From Paenibacillus sp. USDA918EY (GTDB taxonomy: Bacteria > Bacillota > Bacilli > Paenibacillales > Paenibacillaceae), in NCBI RefSeq assembly GCF_009870825.1, contig NZ_WTWY01000001.1, positions 186,001 through 250,000 of the forward strand: DNA of 64,000 bases. The letters are read 5' to 3'. A model generated the notes under the pieces. It did no database searches, had not been told where the DNA came from, and saw nothing but the letters and a program-made list of their open reading frames with translations. Position numbers and translations under genes: made by a program. Below are positions 51,908 to 60,872 of this stretch, piece by piece; the stretch's first letter is position 1, and each line of letters opens with the position of its first letter.

Positions 51908-53881
51908 ATGCATCACTCAAAAGCGACGGAAACGATGCGGCAAGCGCATCTCTCCGATGTCAACATCGACGATCCGTTTTGGAGCTATTACCTCGATCTG
52001 GTCCGCAACGTGGTCGTACCCTATCAGTGGGAAGCGCTCAATGACAGGGTCAACAGCGCCGAACCAAGCGGGGCGGTGGCCAACTTCAAAATCGCGGCTG
52101 GCATGATGGTTGGAGAATTCTACGGCATGGTCTTTCAGGACAGCGATGTGGCGAAATGGCTGGAGGCCGTTGCCTATTTGTTGGAGACGCGTCCGGACCC
52201 GGATTTAGAAGGAATTGCGGACGGCATGATCGACATTATTGAGCTTGCCCAGCAGGATGACGGGTATGTGAACACCTATTTTATGCTGAAAGAACCTGGA
52301 GCCCGGTGGACGAATCTTGCGGAATGCCACGAACTGTATTGCGCGGGTCATTTGATCGAAGCGGGCGTGGCTTATTACCGGGCAACGGGAAAACGGAAGC
52401 TGCTGGACGTCGTGGTCCGGTTCGCGGATTATATCGACAGCGTGTTCGGGACGAAGCCGGGCAAGCTTCGCGGTTATGACGGACATCAGGAAATCGAGCT
52501 TGCGCTCGTCAAGCTTTACGAAGTAACCGGAAACGAACGTTATTTGAACTTAAGCGCGTATTTCCTGAATGAACGCGGGCAAAAGCCGAGCTTTTTCGAA
52601 CAGCAGCTGCATGAACGCGGGGGACAAACGCATTTTCCGGGGCTGAACATGGCGACGGACCTGGAATATAATCAAAGCCATCTCCCCGTCCGCGAGCAGG
52701 ATAAGGCGGTAGGGCACGCGGTGCGGCTTGTTTATATGCTGGCAGGCATGGCCGACGTGGCGGCAAGAAAACACGATCAAGAGATGCTGGACGCATGCAT
52801 GCGGCTGTGGGACAACATCGTCTCCCGTCAAATGTACATCACCGGCGGCATCGGATCGATGGTTCACGGCGAAGCGTTTTCGTATGACTACGATCTGCCG
52901 AACGATACCGTCTATGCGGAAACCTGCGCTTCGATCGGCCTGATCTTTTTCGCTCACCGCATGCTGCAGACGACAAAAGACGCGCAGTTTGCCGACGTCA
53001 TGGAACGTGCGCTTTATAACACGGTAATCGCAGGGATGTCGCGGGACGGAAAACATTTTTTCTACGTCAATCCGCTTGAAGTCAACCCGAAATCCTGCGG
53101 CGGCAACAACAAAAATTACGATCACGTGAAACCCGTCCGTCAGGAATGGTTCGGCTGCGCCTGCTGTCCGCCGAATATCGCCCGGCTGCTTTCTTCCTTG
53201 GGCAGCTACATTTATTCGGTTCATGAAGATACGATTTATCATCATTTGTATATCGGAGGCGAAGCCAACCTAAAGGTGAACGGCACAAACGTGGTGCTGA
53301 AGCAAGAATCCCGGTATCCTTGGCAAGGCGACATCAAAATCGAAGTGGTTCCAGAGAAAAAGCAGGACTTTGCGGTGGCGCTCCGCGTCCCGCGCTGGAG
53401 CGGCGGGAATGCTTCGATATGCGTGAACGGCCGCGCGATCCCTGCGGAACAGCTGAAAGTCGTGAACGGATACGCCGTCATCCAACGCGAGTGGAGCCCT
53501 TCGGACGTCATCGCGTTGTCTTTGGAAATGCCGATCATGAGGGTACACAGCCACCCTGCGGTTCAAGCGAACGCAGGCAAAGTCGCCATCCAGCGGGGAC
53601 CTTTGGTTTATTGCCTGGAGGAGGCGGATAACGGAAACCATTTGCACCAGCTGGTTCTCCCGAAAAAGGGCGGCCTCAGCCTGCTGGAAGAAGGCATTCT
53701 GGGCGGTATGATCGCGATTGAGGCCGATGCCCTTCGCTTGAACGAGGAGACTTGGGACGGAGCGCTTTACAGCGAACGGGAATTACCGGATTATCGTCCC
53801 GCAAAGGCCAAATTCATTCCGTATTATGCTTGGGCCAATCGCGGCGAAGGCGAAATGAGGGTGTGGGTCAGGGAACAATAA
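51908..53881 (+). CDS. GH127 beta-L-arabinofuranosidase
   Basis: Intracellular enzyme of 657 aa without signal peptide that removes beta-1,2-linked L-arabinofuranose. The (alpha/alpha)6 barrel is followed by beta domains. The Zn/Cys active site known from B. longum HypBA1 (Glu338, Cys340, Cys417, Cys418) can be seen here as Glu338 and Cys340 in VYAETCASIG and the pair Cys419-Cys420 in GCACCPPNIARLL, the first of the pair being the expected nucleophile. The ATG follows TAGGAGG, 27 bases after the large secreted hydrolase. It should cleave the imported disaccharide to arabinose. Confidence 0.93.
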   Translation: MHHSKATETMRQAHLSDVNIDDPFWSYYLDLVRNVVVPYQWEALNDRVNSAEPSGAVANFKIAAGMMVGEFYGMVFQDSDVAKWLEAVAYLLETRPDPDLEGIADGMIDIIELAQQDDGYVNTYFMLKEPGARWTNLAECHELYCAGHLIEAGVAYYRATGKRKLLDVVVRFADYIDSVFGTKPGKLRGYDGHQEIELALVKLYEVTGNERYLNLSAYFLNERGQKPSFFEQQLHERGGQTHFPGLNMATDLEYNQSHLPVREQDKAVGHAVRLVYMLAGMADVAARKHDQEMLDACMRLWDNIVSRQMYITGGIGSMVHGEAFSYDYDLPNDTVYAETCASIGLIFFAHRMLQTTKDAQFADVMERALYNTVIAGMSRDGKHFFYVNPLEVNPKSCGGNNKNYDHVKPVRQEWFGCACCPPNIARLLSSLGSYIYSVHEDTIYHHLYIGGEANLKVNGTNVVLKQESRYPWQGDIKIEVVPEKKQDFAVALRVPRWSGGNASICVNGRAIPAEQLKVVNGYAVIQREWSPSDVIALSLEMPIMRVHSHPAVQANAGKVAIQRGPLVYCLEEADNGNHLHQLVLPKKGGLSLLEEGILGGMIAIEADALRLNEETWDGALYSERELPDYRPAKAKFIPYYAWANRGEGEMRVWVREQ

Positions 53882-53888
53882 CGGATGC

Positions 53889-53931
53889 AAGCGGTATGGC
53901 AGGCGAAGAAGCCGGCCATGCCGCTTTTTTT
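53889..53931 (+). terminator. Intrinsic terminator after GH127 gene
   Basis: AAGCGGTATGGC pairs with GCCATGCCGCTT, followed by at least seven T; it ends the transport-hydrolase operon. Confidence 0.85.
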
Positions 53932-54007
53932 CAATCGTGATATGACATCGAGATCTTGCAAAGGCAACCAGGGTAAGGGTCGATGCCAGCCTCTTCTTTT
54001 AGGGGCT

Positions 54008-54898
54008 TCAAACATGCGCAATGAATTTTCGCCGGAATTCGGAAGGAGGGATTCCTTCTCTTCGGGCAAAGGCGGAGGAAAAATACGAAACCGACTGATA
54101 ACCGGCTTCTTCGGCGATTTTGGCAATCGTCCAGGAGGTTTGCAGCAGCAGCTTTTTCGATTGCTCGATCCGGTAATGCTGCAAATATTCCATCGGCGTC
54201 ATGCCGTATACCTTCAGCATGTTTTTGGCCAAGTAATTGGGATGGTAATTAAACGCTTCGCGCAAGGACGAATTGCTGACCTGCTCTTTGTAATGCTGGC
54301 GGATGTACCATTCGATGTTGTCGGCGATTTGGATCGCGGTCGCGTCGGACAACGATGTCAGGTCGCGGTCCAAATGCTGCAGCAGCAATTGAAAGGTCGA
54401 TTGGCGCTTCCAGTTGCGCAGCGACTTGGGTTCCTGGTCCAGCCGGAAAAACTGCTCGATGTCTTCCAGCGCTTTATCCGATACTTTGGAATATTTCGGG
54501 ATGAAGATCGAGTTGACGTCGCAATGGTTTAAGTAGGCGTTTTTCTTATGATTTTCGATGAGTCCCGATTGTCCCGCCAGACAGTCGCCCATGCTGCTTC
54601 CCTCCTGCCAGCTGCCGAAGGTTTGAAAATGAATCCATGTAATTTCCGTGTCTTCCGAGCACGGCGCCAGCCCATAATGATGGCCGTCCGGCCTCAGCAC
54701 GAGAATGTCTCCTTTCCGCACGACCCATTCTTTCCCGTCTTCGCCGACGGATAAGGTACCCTTCATGCCGACGATCAGGTCGAACACGCCGATGTGGCTG
54801 CGGCTGATATGTTTTTCGCCGCAGGCAAATACAGCTTTGCCGCAATCGATGAAATAGGGGATCGGCGGGGCTATAAAATGAAAGATTGGCGTTTCCAT
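54008..54898 (-). CDS. AraC-family regulator
   Basis: Regulator of 296 aa starting at METPIFHF with GAAGGAGC upstream; a frame extension to the left lacks a binding site. The N-terminal cupin (VVRKGDILVLRPDGHHYGL) should bind a sugar. The C-terminal part has two helix-turn-helix units (LREAFNYHPNYLAKNMLKVY and IAKIAEEAGYQSVSYFSSAF). It converges on the arabino-oligosaccharide operon and is the most likely local regulator of it, with a cre-like site and an inverted repeat in its own promoter region. Confidence 0.88.
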   Translation of the reverse strand: METPIFHFIAPPIPYFIDCGKAVFACGEKHISRSHIGVFDLIVGMKGTLSVGEDGKEWVVRKGDILVLRPDGHHYGLAPCSEDTEITWIHFQTFGSWQEGSSMGDCLAGQSGLIENHKKNAYLNHCDVNSIFIPKYSKVSDKALEDIEQFFRLDQEPKSLRNWKRQSTFQLLLQHLDRDLTSLSDATAIQIADNIEWYIRQHYKEQVSNSSLREAFNYHPNYLAKNMLKVYGMTPMEYLQHYRIEQSKKLLLQTSWTIAKIAEEAGYQSVSYFSSAFARREGIPPSEFRRKFIAHV

Positions 54899-54939
54899 AT
54901 GAGCTCCTTCTATCGTTGTTAGAGGTGGGCGCAACATAA

Positions 54940-54992
54940 TGTAAGCGCTGCAATTCATATCATTGCCATTATATTATAATAAGTAGGCAATG
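54940..54992. promoter_or_regulatory. cre-like site and inverted repeat upstream of the AraC gene
   Basis: TGTAAGCGCTGCAA (54940-54953) matches the cre consensus at about 12 of 14 positions. A perfect 7-bp inverted repeat CATTGCC (54961-54967)/GGCAATG (54986-54992) flanks AT-rich DNA containing ATTATA, similar to the TTGCCATTATA sequence before the AraC gene at 3972. Confidence 0.4.
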
Positions 54993-55106
54993 GAAGGGAA
55001 GAAGAAGGGACAGGAATACCGAAAATAAAAGCCAAGCTGGCCAAAGTTGCTGTTGCGGCGCGGCCGTTCGAAAACGGTATAATGTCAACGTTCCCGGTTC
55101 ATCCTG

Positions 55107-55136
55107 AAAAACCCCTGAGATATCATCCCCGGGGTT
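55107..55136 (-). terminator. Terminator of the oxidoreductase gene
   Basis: On the minus strand AACCCC pairs with GGGGTT (with an inner GATATC palindrome) and then TTT, about 75 bases past the stop codon. Confidence 0.65.
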
Positions 55137-55208
55137 AATCTTATAGCCGTGGTTTTACTTAGGCCCAAGCTTGCCGAAAACGGCAAAATCGCATATTATG
55201 TGCACTTG

Positions 55209-56492
55209 TTAAAACTTGACCAAGTCGTCGACGTTCACCGGGAGGCCGGTGCTCATCGAAACGTTGCCCGCAATGCCGGTCAGGATCGACATCGCTCCGT
55301 CGATGTGGGATGCGGCGCGTTTGTACGGATCCTCCGCCGGCACCCCGAAAATGTCGTTCAGCATGACCGGATCGCCGCCGCCGTGGCCTCCTGCGCCTTC
55401 GACGATGTCCGCTTCGTACGCTTCTCCGAACATCGGGATGACTTTAATGCTTTTGGTTTGGAGCGCCCCTTCGTCTTCCTTTTTGCCGCCGGAGTTGACG
55501 TACGATTTCTCCACGATTTTCATTTCGATGCGCCCTTTGGAGCCGTTGATGTTGACCTGGAATCCTTCCCAAGGCATGTAGCAGTTCAGCGAGTAGGTCA
55601 TGATCGCTTTGTTTTTGTAGCGCACGAGGACGCCCATCGTATCTTCGATGCTGATGCCGTCGCCAAACACGCTTTGGTCGCGGTAGTAGCCGTCTTCATG
55701 TTCCGCGTCCGCATACAACCCTATGAGCTGCGGGCTTTTTTCCAGATCGAGCGCAAACGGGTCGTTTGTGGCGATTCCGCTGCCGCGGGCCCGGCTGTAA
55801 AACTCGGTGACCCCGCGTTTTTCCGCGTTTTCCTTGCCATAGAACATCAAGGAGCCTTGCGCGTAAACCGTATGGGGCCGGGAACCGAGCCAGAAGTTGA
55901 CGAGATCGAAGTGGTGCGTCGATTTATGGACGAGCAAGCCGCCGCTGTTGCGTTTGTCGCGATGCCAGCGGCGAAAATAATCCGCGCCGTGCTCCGTATT
56001 AAGCAGCCATTCGAAATGAACGGAATGCACGTCGCCGATTGCGCCGTTCATGATGAGCTCGCGGATCTTGGTGTTGTGCGGGGCGTAGCGGTAGTTGAAC
56101 GTGACGCGAAGCTGCTTGCCGGTCCGTTTGACCGCATCCAATATTTCCTGGCATTTCTCTTGGTCCACGGTCATCGGTTTTTCCGAAATGACGTCGCAGC
56201 CGAGCTCCATCGCTTTTACGATGTAGGTATGATGCGTCCGGTCGATCGTCGTCACGATAACGGTGTCCGGCTGCTCGCGCAGAATCATTTTCTCGAATTC
56301 ATGGGCTTTATAAGTCGGGACCTCAGGATGTTTGAACCGGTCTCGCAGCAGCTTGTTTGCGTAATCCATCCGCGTTTGGTTCGTGTCGCAGAAGGCGACG
56401 AGACGGGACGTCTCGCTGAAATCTTTGGCGAGTGCGCCGTAAAAGAAAATCGCCCGGCCGCCGGTGCCGATGAGCGCGTACTTTTTTTTCAT
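55209..56492 (-). CDS. Gfo/Idh/MocA family oxidoreductase
   Basis: NAD(P)-dependent dehydrogenase of 427 aa, longer than the copy at 2814. It has the Rossmann motif YALIGTGGRA, the catalytic motif SEKPMTVDQ and a substrate-domain HHFDLVNFWL pattern (two His). Extra loops in the C-terminal half (for example AGGHGGGDPVM) recall glycosidase-linked members of the family. The ATG follows AAAGGAGGC. It is divergent from an AraC regulator across 137 bases, suggesting control by that protein. The substrate is unknown, possibly an arabinose-containing sugar. Confidence 0.88.
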   Translation of the reverse strand: MKKKYALIGTGGRAIFFYGALAKDFSETSRLVAFCDTNQTRMDYANKLLRDRFKHPEVPTYKAHEFEKMILREQPDTVIVTTIDRTHHTYIVKAMELGCDVISEKPMTVDQEKCQEILDAVKRTGKQLRVTFNYRYAPHNTKIRELIMNGAIGDVHSVHFEWLLNTEHGADYFRRWHRDKRNSGGLLVHKSTHHFDLVNFWLGSRPHTVYAQGSLMFYGKENAEKRGVTEFYSRARGSGIATNDPFALDLEKSPQLIGLYADAEHEDGYYRDQSVFGDGISIEDTMGVLVRYKNKAIMTYSLNCYMPWEGFQVNINGSKGRIEMKIVEKSYVNSGGKKEDEGALQTKSIKVIPMFGEAYEADIVEGAGGHGGGDPVMLNDIFGVPAEDPYKRAASHIDGAMSILTGIAGNVSMSTGLPVNVDDLVKF

Positions 56493-56629
56493 GGGAAGCC
56501 TCCTTTTTTTCGGATTGAGTTACGCCTGTTTCTTCTACTGTAACGCAGCAAATAGAGTATAATCGTCTATAAACATTGCTCATTTCGCATCAAAAGTCGC
56601 AATTCTTGCACAACAACGGAGGCGCACGC

Positions 56630-57466
56630 ATGAACATTTTCCATAACTCCGCAGGAACGATTCAGGTCGACCATGTGGAACGAACCGGCTTTTACAGCAT
56701 GATCAACGAGCACATGCATCAAGGATACGAGCTTTACTATTTGTTTAGCGGGGAGCGGGATTATTTCATTCGGGACCGGACGTTCCGGGTGAAACGGGGA
56801 AGCTTCGTGTTTATCGAAAAGGAGGAGCTTCATCGGACGATCGACGCGGGGGCGCCGAAACATGAACGGGTCGTGATCAATTTCGCCGCGCCGCTGCTCG
56901 AAGGATCGGGGTTAAACGGACGCAGCGGGGTCGTCACCCTTGCTCCGCAGGATCAGTACAAGGGAGAAGCGCTCGTACGGGAATTGATCGCGGAAGCGAA
57001 AGGGGATGCGCCGGGGCGTGACATGATGCTGGAATCGCTGCTGAAGCAGCTGCTGGTGCACGTATTTCGCGCGCAAACAGAGCAGCTGGAACCGGAAGCC
57101 CAGCCGTCGGCCCTGCATCGGACGATGTCCGAGGTGGCCGAATACGTCGGATCTCATTACCGGGAGGAGCTGCACCTAAAGGATGTGGCGGAGCGGTTTT
57201 TCGTGAGTCCGTATTACCTGAGCCGCAAGTTTAAGCAGTGCACGGGATTCGGATTTGCGGAATACGTTCAGCTTGTGCGCATTCGGGAGGCGCAGCGGCT
57301 GCTCAGGGAGACCAATCTCAAAATGATCGAGGTGGCGGAACGTACCGGCATCGGGACGATCGCGAACTTCCATAAGCTGTTCAGGAAAATGAACGGCTGT
57401 TCCCCGCTGCAATACCGCAAGCTTCAGCGGACCTTGCCGGCGAGCGCCAAGGAATCGTCGATATGA
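56630..57466 (+). CDS. AraC-family regulator
   Basis: Regulator of 278 aa. The N-terminal cupin shows HMHQGYELYYLFSGERDYFI and a His in KEELHRTID. The C-terminal 100 residues hold the two helix-turn-helix units (LKDVAERFFVSPYYLSRKFK and MIEVAERTGIGTIANFHKLF) and end with SPLQYRKLQ. The ATG follows AACGGAGGCG. It is divergent from the Gfo/Idh/MocA gene at 55209 and probably controls it. Confidence 0.9.
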   Translation: MNIFHNSAGTIQVDHVERTGFYSMINEHMHQGYELYYLFSGERDYFIRDRTFRVKRGSFVFIEKEELHRTIDAGAPKHERVVINFAAPLLEGSGLNGRSGVVTLAPQDQYKGEALVRELIAEAKGDAPGRDMMLESLLKQLLVHVFRAQTEQLEPEAQPSALHRTMSEVAEYVGSHYREELHLKDVAERFFVSPYYLSRKFKQCTGFGFAEYVQLVRIREAQRLLRETNLKMIEVAERTGIGTIANFHKLFRKMNGCSPLQYRKLQRTLPASAKESSI

Positions 57467-57603
57467 CGGGTACGCCGAGACATCCTATAGCATAGCGGGC
57501 ATTGTCGGAACGATGATCGGGCTCAGGTTAACCGTGTAAAAGGGCTGTCGATACGGCAGCGGATATGATTAAATCGTCGTTTATCGCTCTAAACGACGCC
57601 GGC

Positions 57604-57638
57604 AAAGGCCGATGGATTTTTCCGATCCATCGGCCTTT
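57604..57638. terminator. Terminator after AraC gene
   Basis: Perfect 14-bp inverted repeat AAAGGCCGATGGAT and complement with a 7-base loop. A T-rich end follows on the plus strand. Confidence 0.75.
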
Positions 57639-57718
57639 AGTGTTTGTTTGCGGACATTAGGGTTCCGACATCCCGTAAAACGTGGAATAAAGTAGGCGCA
57701 CATGCTGTAAATATGATC

Positions 57719-57765
57719 TTGAAAAACGAATTTTTGTATTCTATAATTCAATTAATTAATTGAAT
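57719..57765 (+). promoter_or_regulatory. Promoter with overlapping palindromic operator before the MFS gene
   Basis: TTGAAA (57719-57724), a 17-base spacer and TATAAT (57742-57747). A perfect 20-bp palindrome ATTCAATTAA-TTAATTGAAT (57746-57765) overlaps the end of the -10 box and the start site. A repressor here would block transcription; the ArsR-rhodanese protein encoded downstream is the natural candidate. Confidence 0.75.
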
Positions 57766-57792
57766 ATTATACTAAGGACGTGATCAAGACTT

Positions 57793-59130
57793 ATGCCGAA
57801 GAACTTGGGAAGAAACCTGGCCGGCTCCACCAATCCGCCGGAACATTCGCCGGAAACTTTGCGGCAGCTTCAAAGACGGACGCTGCTTATCGTCGTGATT
57901 GCGCAAATTTTTGCCGGCGCGGGGCTGGCGGCAGGCATCACGATCGGGGCGCTGCTGGCTCAGGATATGCTCGGAACGGACCGTTTTGCCGGCGTACCCT
58001 CCGCTCTCTTGACGCTTGGCTCGGCCGCCGCGGCTCTAATCATCGGCAGGCTTTCGCAACGTTTTGGCCGCCGCGCGGGACTGGCGGCGGGTTTTCTGAC
58101 AGGAGGGCTCGGCGCTGCAGGCGTCGTCGTTTCGGCCGTAGCGTCGAATATTCCATTATTGTTTGTTTCGTTGTTTATTTACGGCGCGGGTTCGGCTTCC
58201 AACTTGCAGGCGCGCTACGCGGGCACAGACTTGGCCAAACCGGGCGAGCGGGCCAAAGCGATCAGCATCATTTTGACTTCGACGACCTTCGGAGCCGTTG
58301 CCGGTCCAAACCTCGTTGATGCCATGGGACGTGTTGCGGCCCGGATCGGCGTTCCCGCGCTGGCGGGTCCCTTCCTGCTTGCGGGATCCGCGTTTATTGT
58401 CGCGGGTTTGGTGCTCCTGATATTTCTGCGGCCGGATCCATTCCTGATCACCATAGCGATGGCAAAAACGCCGCAAACGAATCAACAGGCCGGCATTGAA
58501 AAAGATCAACCGCAGGCCATAAACTACCGGAAGACGGTTGTCGGGGCGACGGTCATGATTTTAACCCATGTCGTGATGGTGGCCATCATGACCATGACAC
58601 CCGTTCATATGCAGCATCACGGGCATGGTTTGACGGAAGTCGGTTTGGTCATCGGCATCCATGTTGCGGCCATGTATCTGCCATCCTTAATTACCGGCGC
58701 GTTGGTCGATAAGTGGGGAAGAACGGTTATGGCCTATGCATCAGGCGTTACCTTGCTCGCGGCAGGCCTTTTGGCTGCTTGGGCGCCGGCCGGTTCCTTG
58801 GCGCTCCTCATCCTTGCGTTGGCATTGCTGGGGCTCGGTTGGAACTTTGGTTTGATCAGCGGAACGGCGATCATCGTGGATTCGACGCCAGCGGCGGTCC
58901 GCGCCAAAACCCAAGGAACCATCGACGTGTTGGTCGCTTTGACGGGGGCTTCCGGAGGCGCTATGTCCGGAATGGTCGTCGCGAATTCGAACTACGCGAC
59001 GCTCGCTTTAGCGGGAGGGCTGTTGTCCCTGCTGCTGATCCCGGTGGTCATCTGGTCTCGCCGGCGCTCCGTAGAGCGGAAAGACACTCTGCCACTTGGG
59101 CCGCGCCAATCATTGGATCGGGAAGCTTAA
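57793..59130 (+). CDS. MFS transporter
   Basis: Major facilitator of 445 aa with 12 predicted spans. The loop between spans 2 and 3 reads GRLSQRFGRRAGLAAG, the family motif A in relaxed form, and a second copy (GALVDKWGRTVMAYA) occurs in the second half. The ATG is behind AAGGACG. It is probably cotranscribed with, or controlled by, the ArsR-rhodanese gene 94 bases downstream, which suggests export of a toxic or thiol-reactive compound. The substrate is unknown. Confidence 0.87.
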   Translation: MPKNLGRNLAGSTNPPEHSPETLRQLQRRTLLIVVIAQIFAGAGLAAGITIGALLAQDMLGTDRFAGVPSALLTLGSAAAALIIGRLSQRFGRRAGLAAGFLTGGLGAAGVVVSAVASNIPLLFVSLFIYGAGSASNLQARYAGTDLAKPGERAKAISIILTSTTFGAVAGPNLVDAMGRVAARIGVPALAGPFLLAGSAFIVAGLVLLIFLRPDPFLITIAMAKTPQTNQQAGIEKDQPQAINYRKTVVGATVMILTHVVMVAIMTMTPVHMQHHGHGLTEVGLVIGIHVAAMYLPSLITGALVDKWGRTVMAYASGVTLLAAGLLAAWAPAGSLALLILALALLGLGWNFGLISGTAIIVDSTPAAVRAKTQGTIDVLVALTGASGGAMSGMVVANSNYATLALAGGLLSLLLIPVVIWSRRRSVERKDTLPLGPRQSLDREA

Positions 59131-59165
59131 GCCATGCAGATCTACTCAACGTATGGATAGGAAAA

Positions 59166-59194
59166 TTGTTTCGTGTCCAGTCCCTTTGTATAAT
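59166..59194 (+). promoter_or_regulatory. Possible promoter of the ArsR-rhodanese gene
   Basis: TTGTTT (59166-59171), a 17-base spacer and a perfect TATAAT (59189-59194), 30 bases before the ATG. Confidence 0.45.
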
Positions 59195-59223
59195 TGATTT
59201 AACGAACTTGAAAGGGCGGAGGA

Positions 59224-59886
59224 ATGGTGGAAAGTTTACCTTCAGCGAGAGAATTCAAAGACGAACTATACCGGCAATATGCGCGGATCGGAAAATGTTT
59301 GTCCAGCGACAAGCGGCTGGAAATTTTAAGTTTGCTTTCCCAAGGGCCCAAATCGGTGGAAGGACTGGCGCAGCAGTCGGAAATGAGCGTAGCGAACGTG
59401 TCCCGTCATCTGCAAATCCTGCTGGATGCCCGGTTAGTCAAGTTTCACAAACAGGGAACTTACGTCATCTATTCGCTGAGTTCCCCGGAGATTGCGGATT
59501 TTCTGCTTGCCCTATGGCGTGTTTCCGAGAGCCAGTTGGCGGATATAACCCGAATCAAAGAAAACTTTTTGCAGCATTCCGATGATATGCAGACATTGTC
59601 GCTGGATGAAGTGATGGCAAAGTTGGAAGCCGGAACGATTATTTTGCTGGATGTGCGTCCTGCGGGAGAATACGAGGAAGGACATATTCCGGGAGCGATT
59701 TCGGTTCCCATCGATGAAATTGATGCCTATATCCAAAATCTTGCCCCGGATGTCGAAGTAGCCGCATATTGCAGGGGACCTTATTGCGTATATTCGGCGG
59801 AGGTCGTCAAAAAGCTGCAGGAAAAGGGATTTACCGCATACCGTCTTGCAGAGGCGTACCGGAACGGCGCAAGCATGGTGAAATAA
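59224..59886 (+). CDS. ArsR-type regulator fused to a rhodanese domain
   Basis: Protein of 220 aa with two domains. Residues 1-100 form an ArsR winged helix (DKRLEILSLLSQGPKSVEGL, then QSEMSVANVSRHLQILLDAR). Residues 125-218 form a rhodanese domain (LLDVRPAGEYEEGHIPGAIS, active loop CRGPYC with the catalytic Cys). Such fusions sense sulfane sulfur or reactive thiols. The ATG follows AAAGGGCGGAGGA. It lies behind an MFS gene whose promoter carries a strong palindrome, a likely target. Confidence 0.9.
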   Translation: MVESLPSAREFKDELYRQYARIGKCLSSDKRLEILSLLSQGPKSVEGLAQQSEMSVANVSRHLQILLDARLVKFHKQGTYVIYSLSSPEIADFLLALWRVSESQLADITRIKENFLQHSDDMQTLSLDEVMAKLEAGTIILLDVRPAGEYEEGHIPGAISVPIDEIDAYIQNLAPDVEVAAYCRGPYCVYSAEVVKKLQEKGFTAYRLAEAYRNGASMVK

Positions 59887-59977
59887 GGTTACAAGGGGCT
59901 TCGCAAAGCGGAGTCCCATTTTCGTTTCAGGTTCGTTGACCTCATTCGGACGAAAGCACCCGGCAATTAACTTTAAA

Positions 59978-60003
59978 GGCTGTCGAGTTCCCGACAGCCC
60001 GGG
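59978..60003 (-). terminator. Hairpin after GNAT gene
   Basis: GGCTGTCG pairs with CGACAGCC; read on the minus strand it is followed by TTTAAAGTT, a weak terminator for the gene ending at 60015. Confidence 0.55.
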
Positions 60004-60014
60004 TAAGATGATTT

Positions 60015-60449
60015 CTAATGATCTGCGTATTTCAAATGTAATATAGGATAAGGGCGACCTGCGCTGTCGGTCGCATCCTCGCGGATCACCTTAAAGCCGC
60101 TTTTCAAGTAAAATCTTACCGCATTCCCGTTTTGTTTATTGACGTCAATGGTTTGGATATGAAAATCGCGGATCAGGGAATGCAAAATTTGCCGTCCGTA
60201 CCCTTGGCCGATTTTGCCAGGATCCAGGAACAGCATTTCTAAGTGGTTGTTGTTGATGCCGGAAAATCCGATGCAGGCGCCTTTGGCGTACCACAGACGG
60301 ACATCCACATGAGGCAAATACAAAGGGATTTCTTTTCTTATTTCCTGCCGGTCTTCGACGCTCAAAAAATGATGGGTCGCCATGACGGATCTTTCCCAAA
60401 TATCGATAATCAGGCTAACGTCATTGGCGGTTGCTTTTCGGTTTTGCAT
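60015..60449 (-). CDS. GNAT N-acetyltransferase
   Basis: Acetyltransferase of 144 aa. The acetyl-CoA loop is GKIGQGYGRQIL (Q/R-x-x-G-x-G/A form), preceded by the strand HLEMLFLD, and the C-terminal NGNAVRFYLKSGFKVI is typical. The pattern is close to the YjaB type. It is transcribed alone, divergent from the HAD remnant. The substrate is unknown. Confidence 0.85.
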   Translation of the reverse strand: MQNRKATANDVSLIIDIWERSVMATHHFLSVEDRQEIRKEIPLYLPHVDVRLWYAKGACIGFSGINNNHLEMLFLDPGKIGQGYGRQILHSLIRDFHIQTIDVNKQNGNAVRFYLKSGFKVIREDATDSAGRPYPILHLKYADH

Positions 60450-60635
60450 TTTGGTATGCTCCTTTTTTTAGATTGATAATCACGCTCCTTTCGATTGCAT
60501 ATCAAAGATGGTAATGGTATATCTCCAATCCGCATAAATGTTCATATCCACCACTCATTTCCATGTCGGTGTCCGTAAGCGAGCAGACTTTAACAGCCAT
60601 TATATCAGTAACGGTGGGGAGAGGGAATAAAACAA

Positions 60636-60872
60636 ATGATCCAAGCCGTATTGTTTGATTTGGATGGCATCATCAGCAACGGATTCGGCCGCTTTCAGAT
60701 GAATAATGTCCATGGTTTGGGGATCGGGCATTATTTTGACGGAATTTTGATTTCCGAAACGGAAGGGATTCGAAAGTCCGATACCGAAATATTCCAAAAG
60801 GCATTGCAGCGTTTAGGGGGGCGTCCCCATGAGGCGATTTTCGTCGGCGATAGTGTACCGAGCAGCCAGTAA
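60636..60872 (+). pseudogene. Remnant of a HAD-superfamily phosphatase
   Basis: A frame of 78 codons begins like a HAD phosphatase (MIQAVLFDLDGIISN), then jumps directly to the region after the cap (FDGILISETEGIRKSDTEIF) and stops soon after the motif AIFVGDS. The cap and the C-terminal third are missing, so the protein cannot be a normal enzyme. An internal deletion of about 80 codons plus 3' loss is the simplest reading. A translated mini-HAD is unlikely. Confidence 0.75.
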
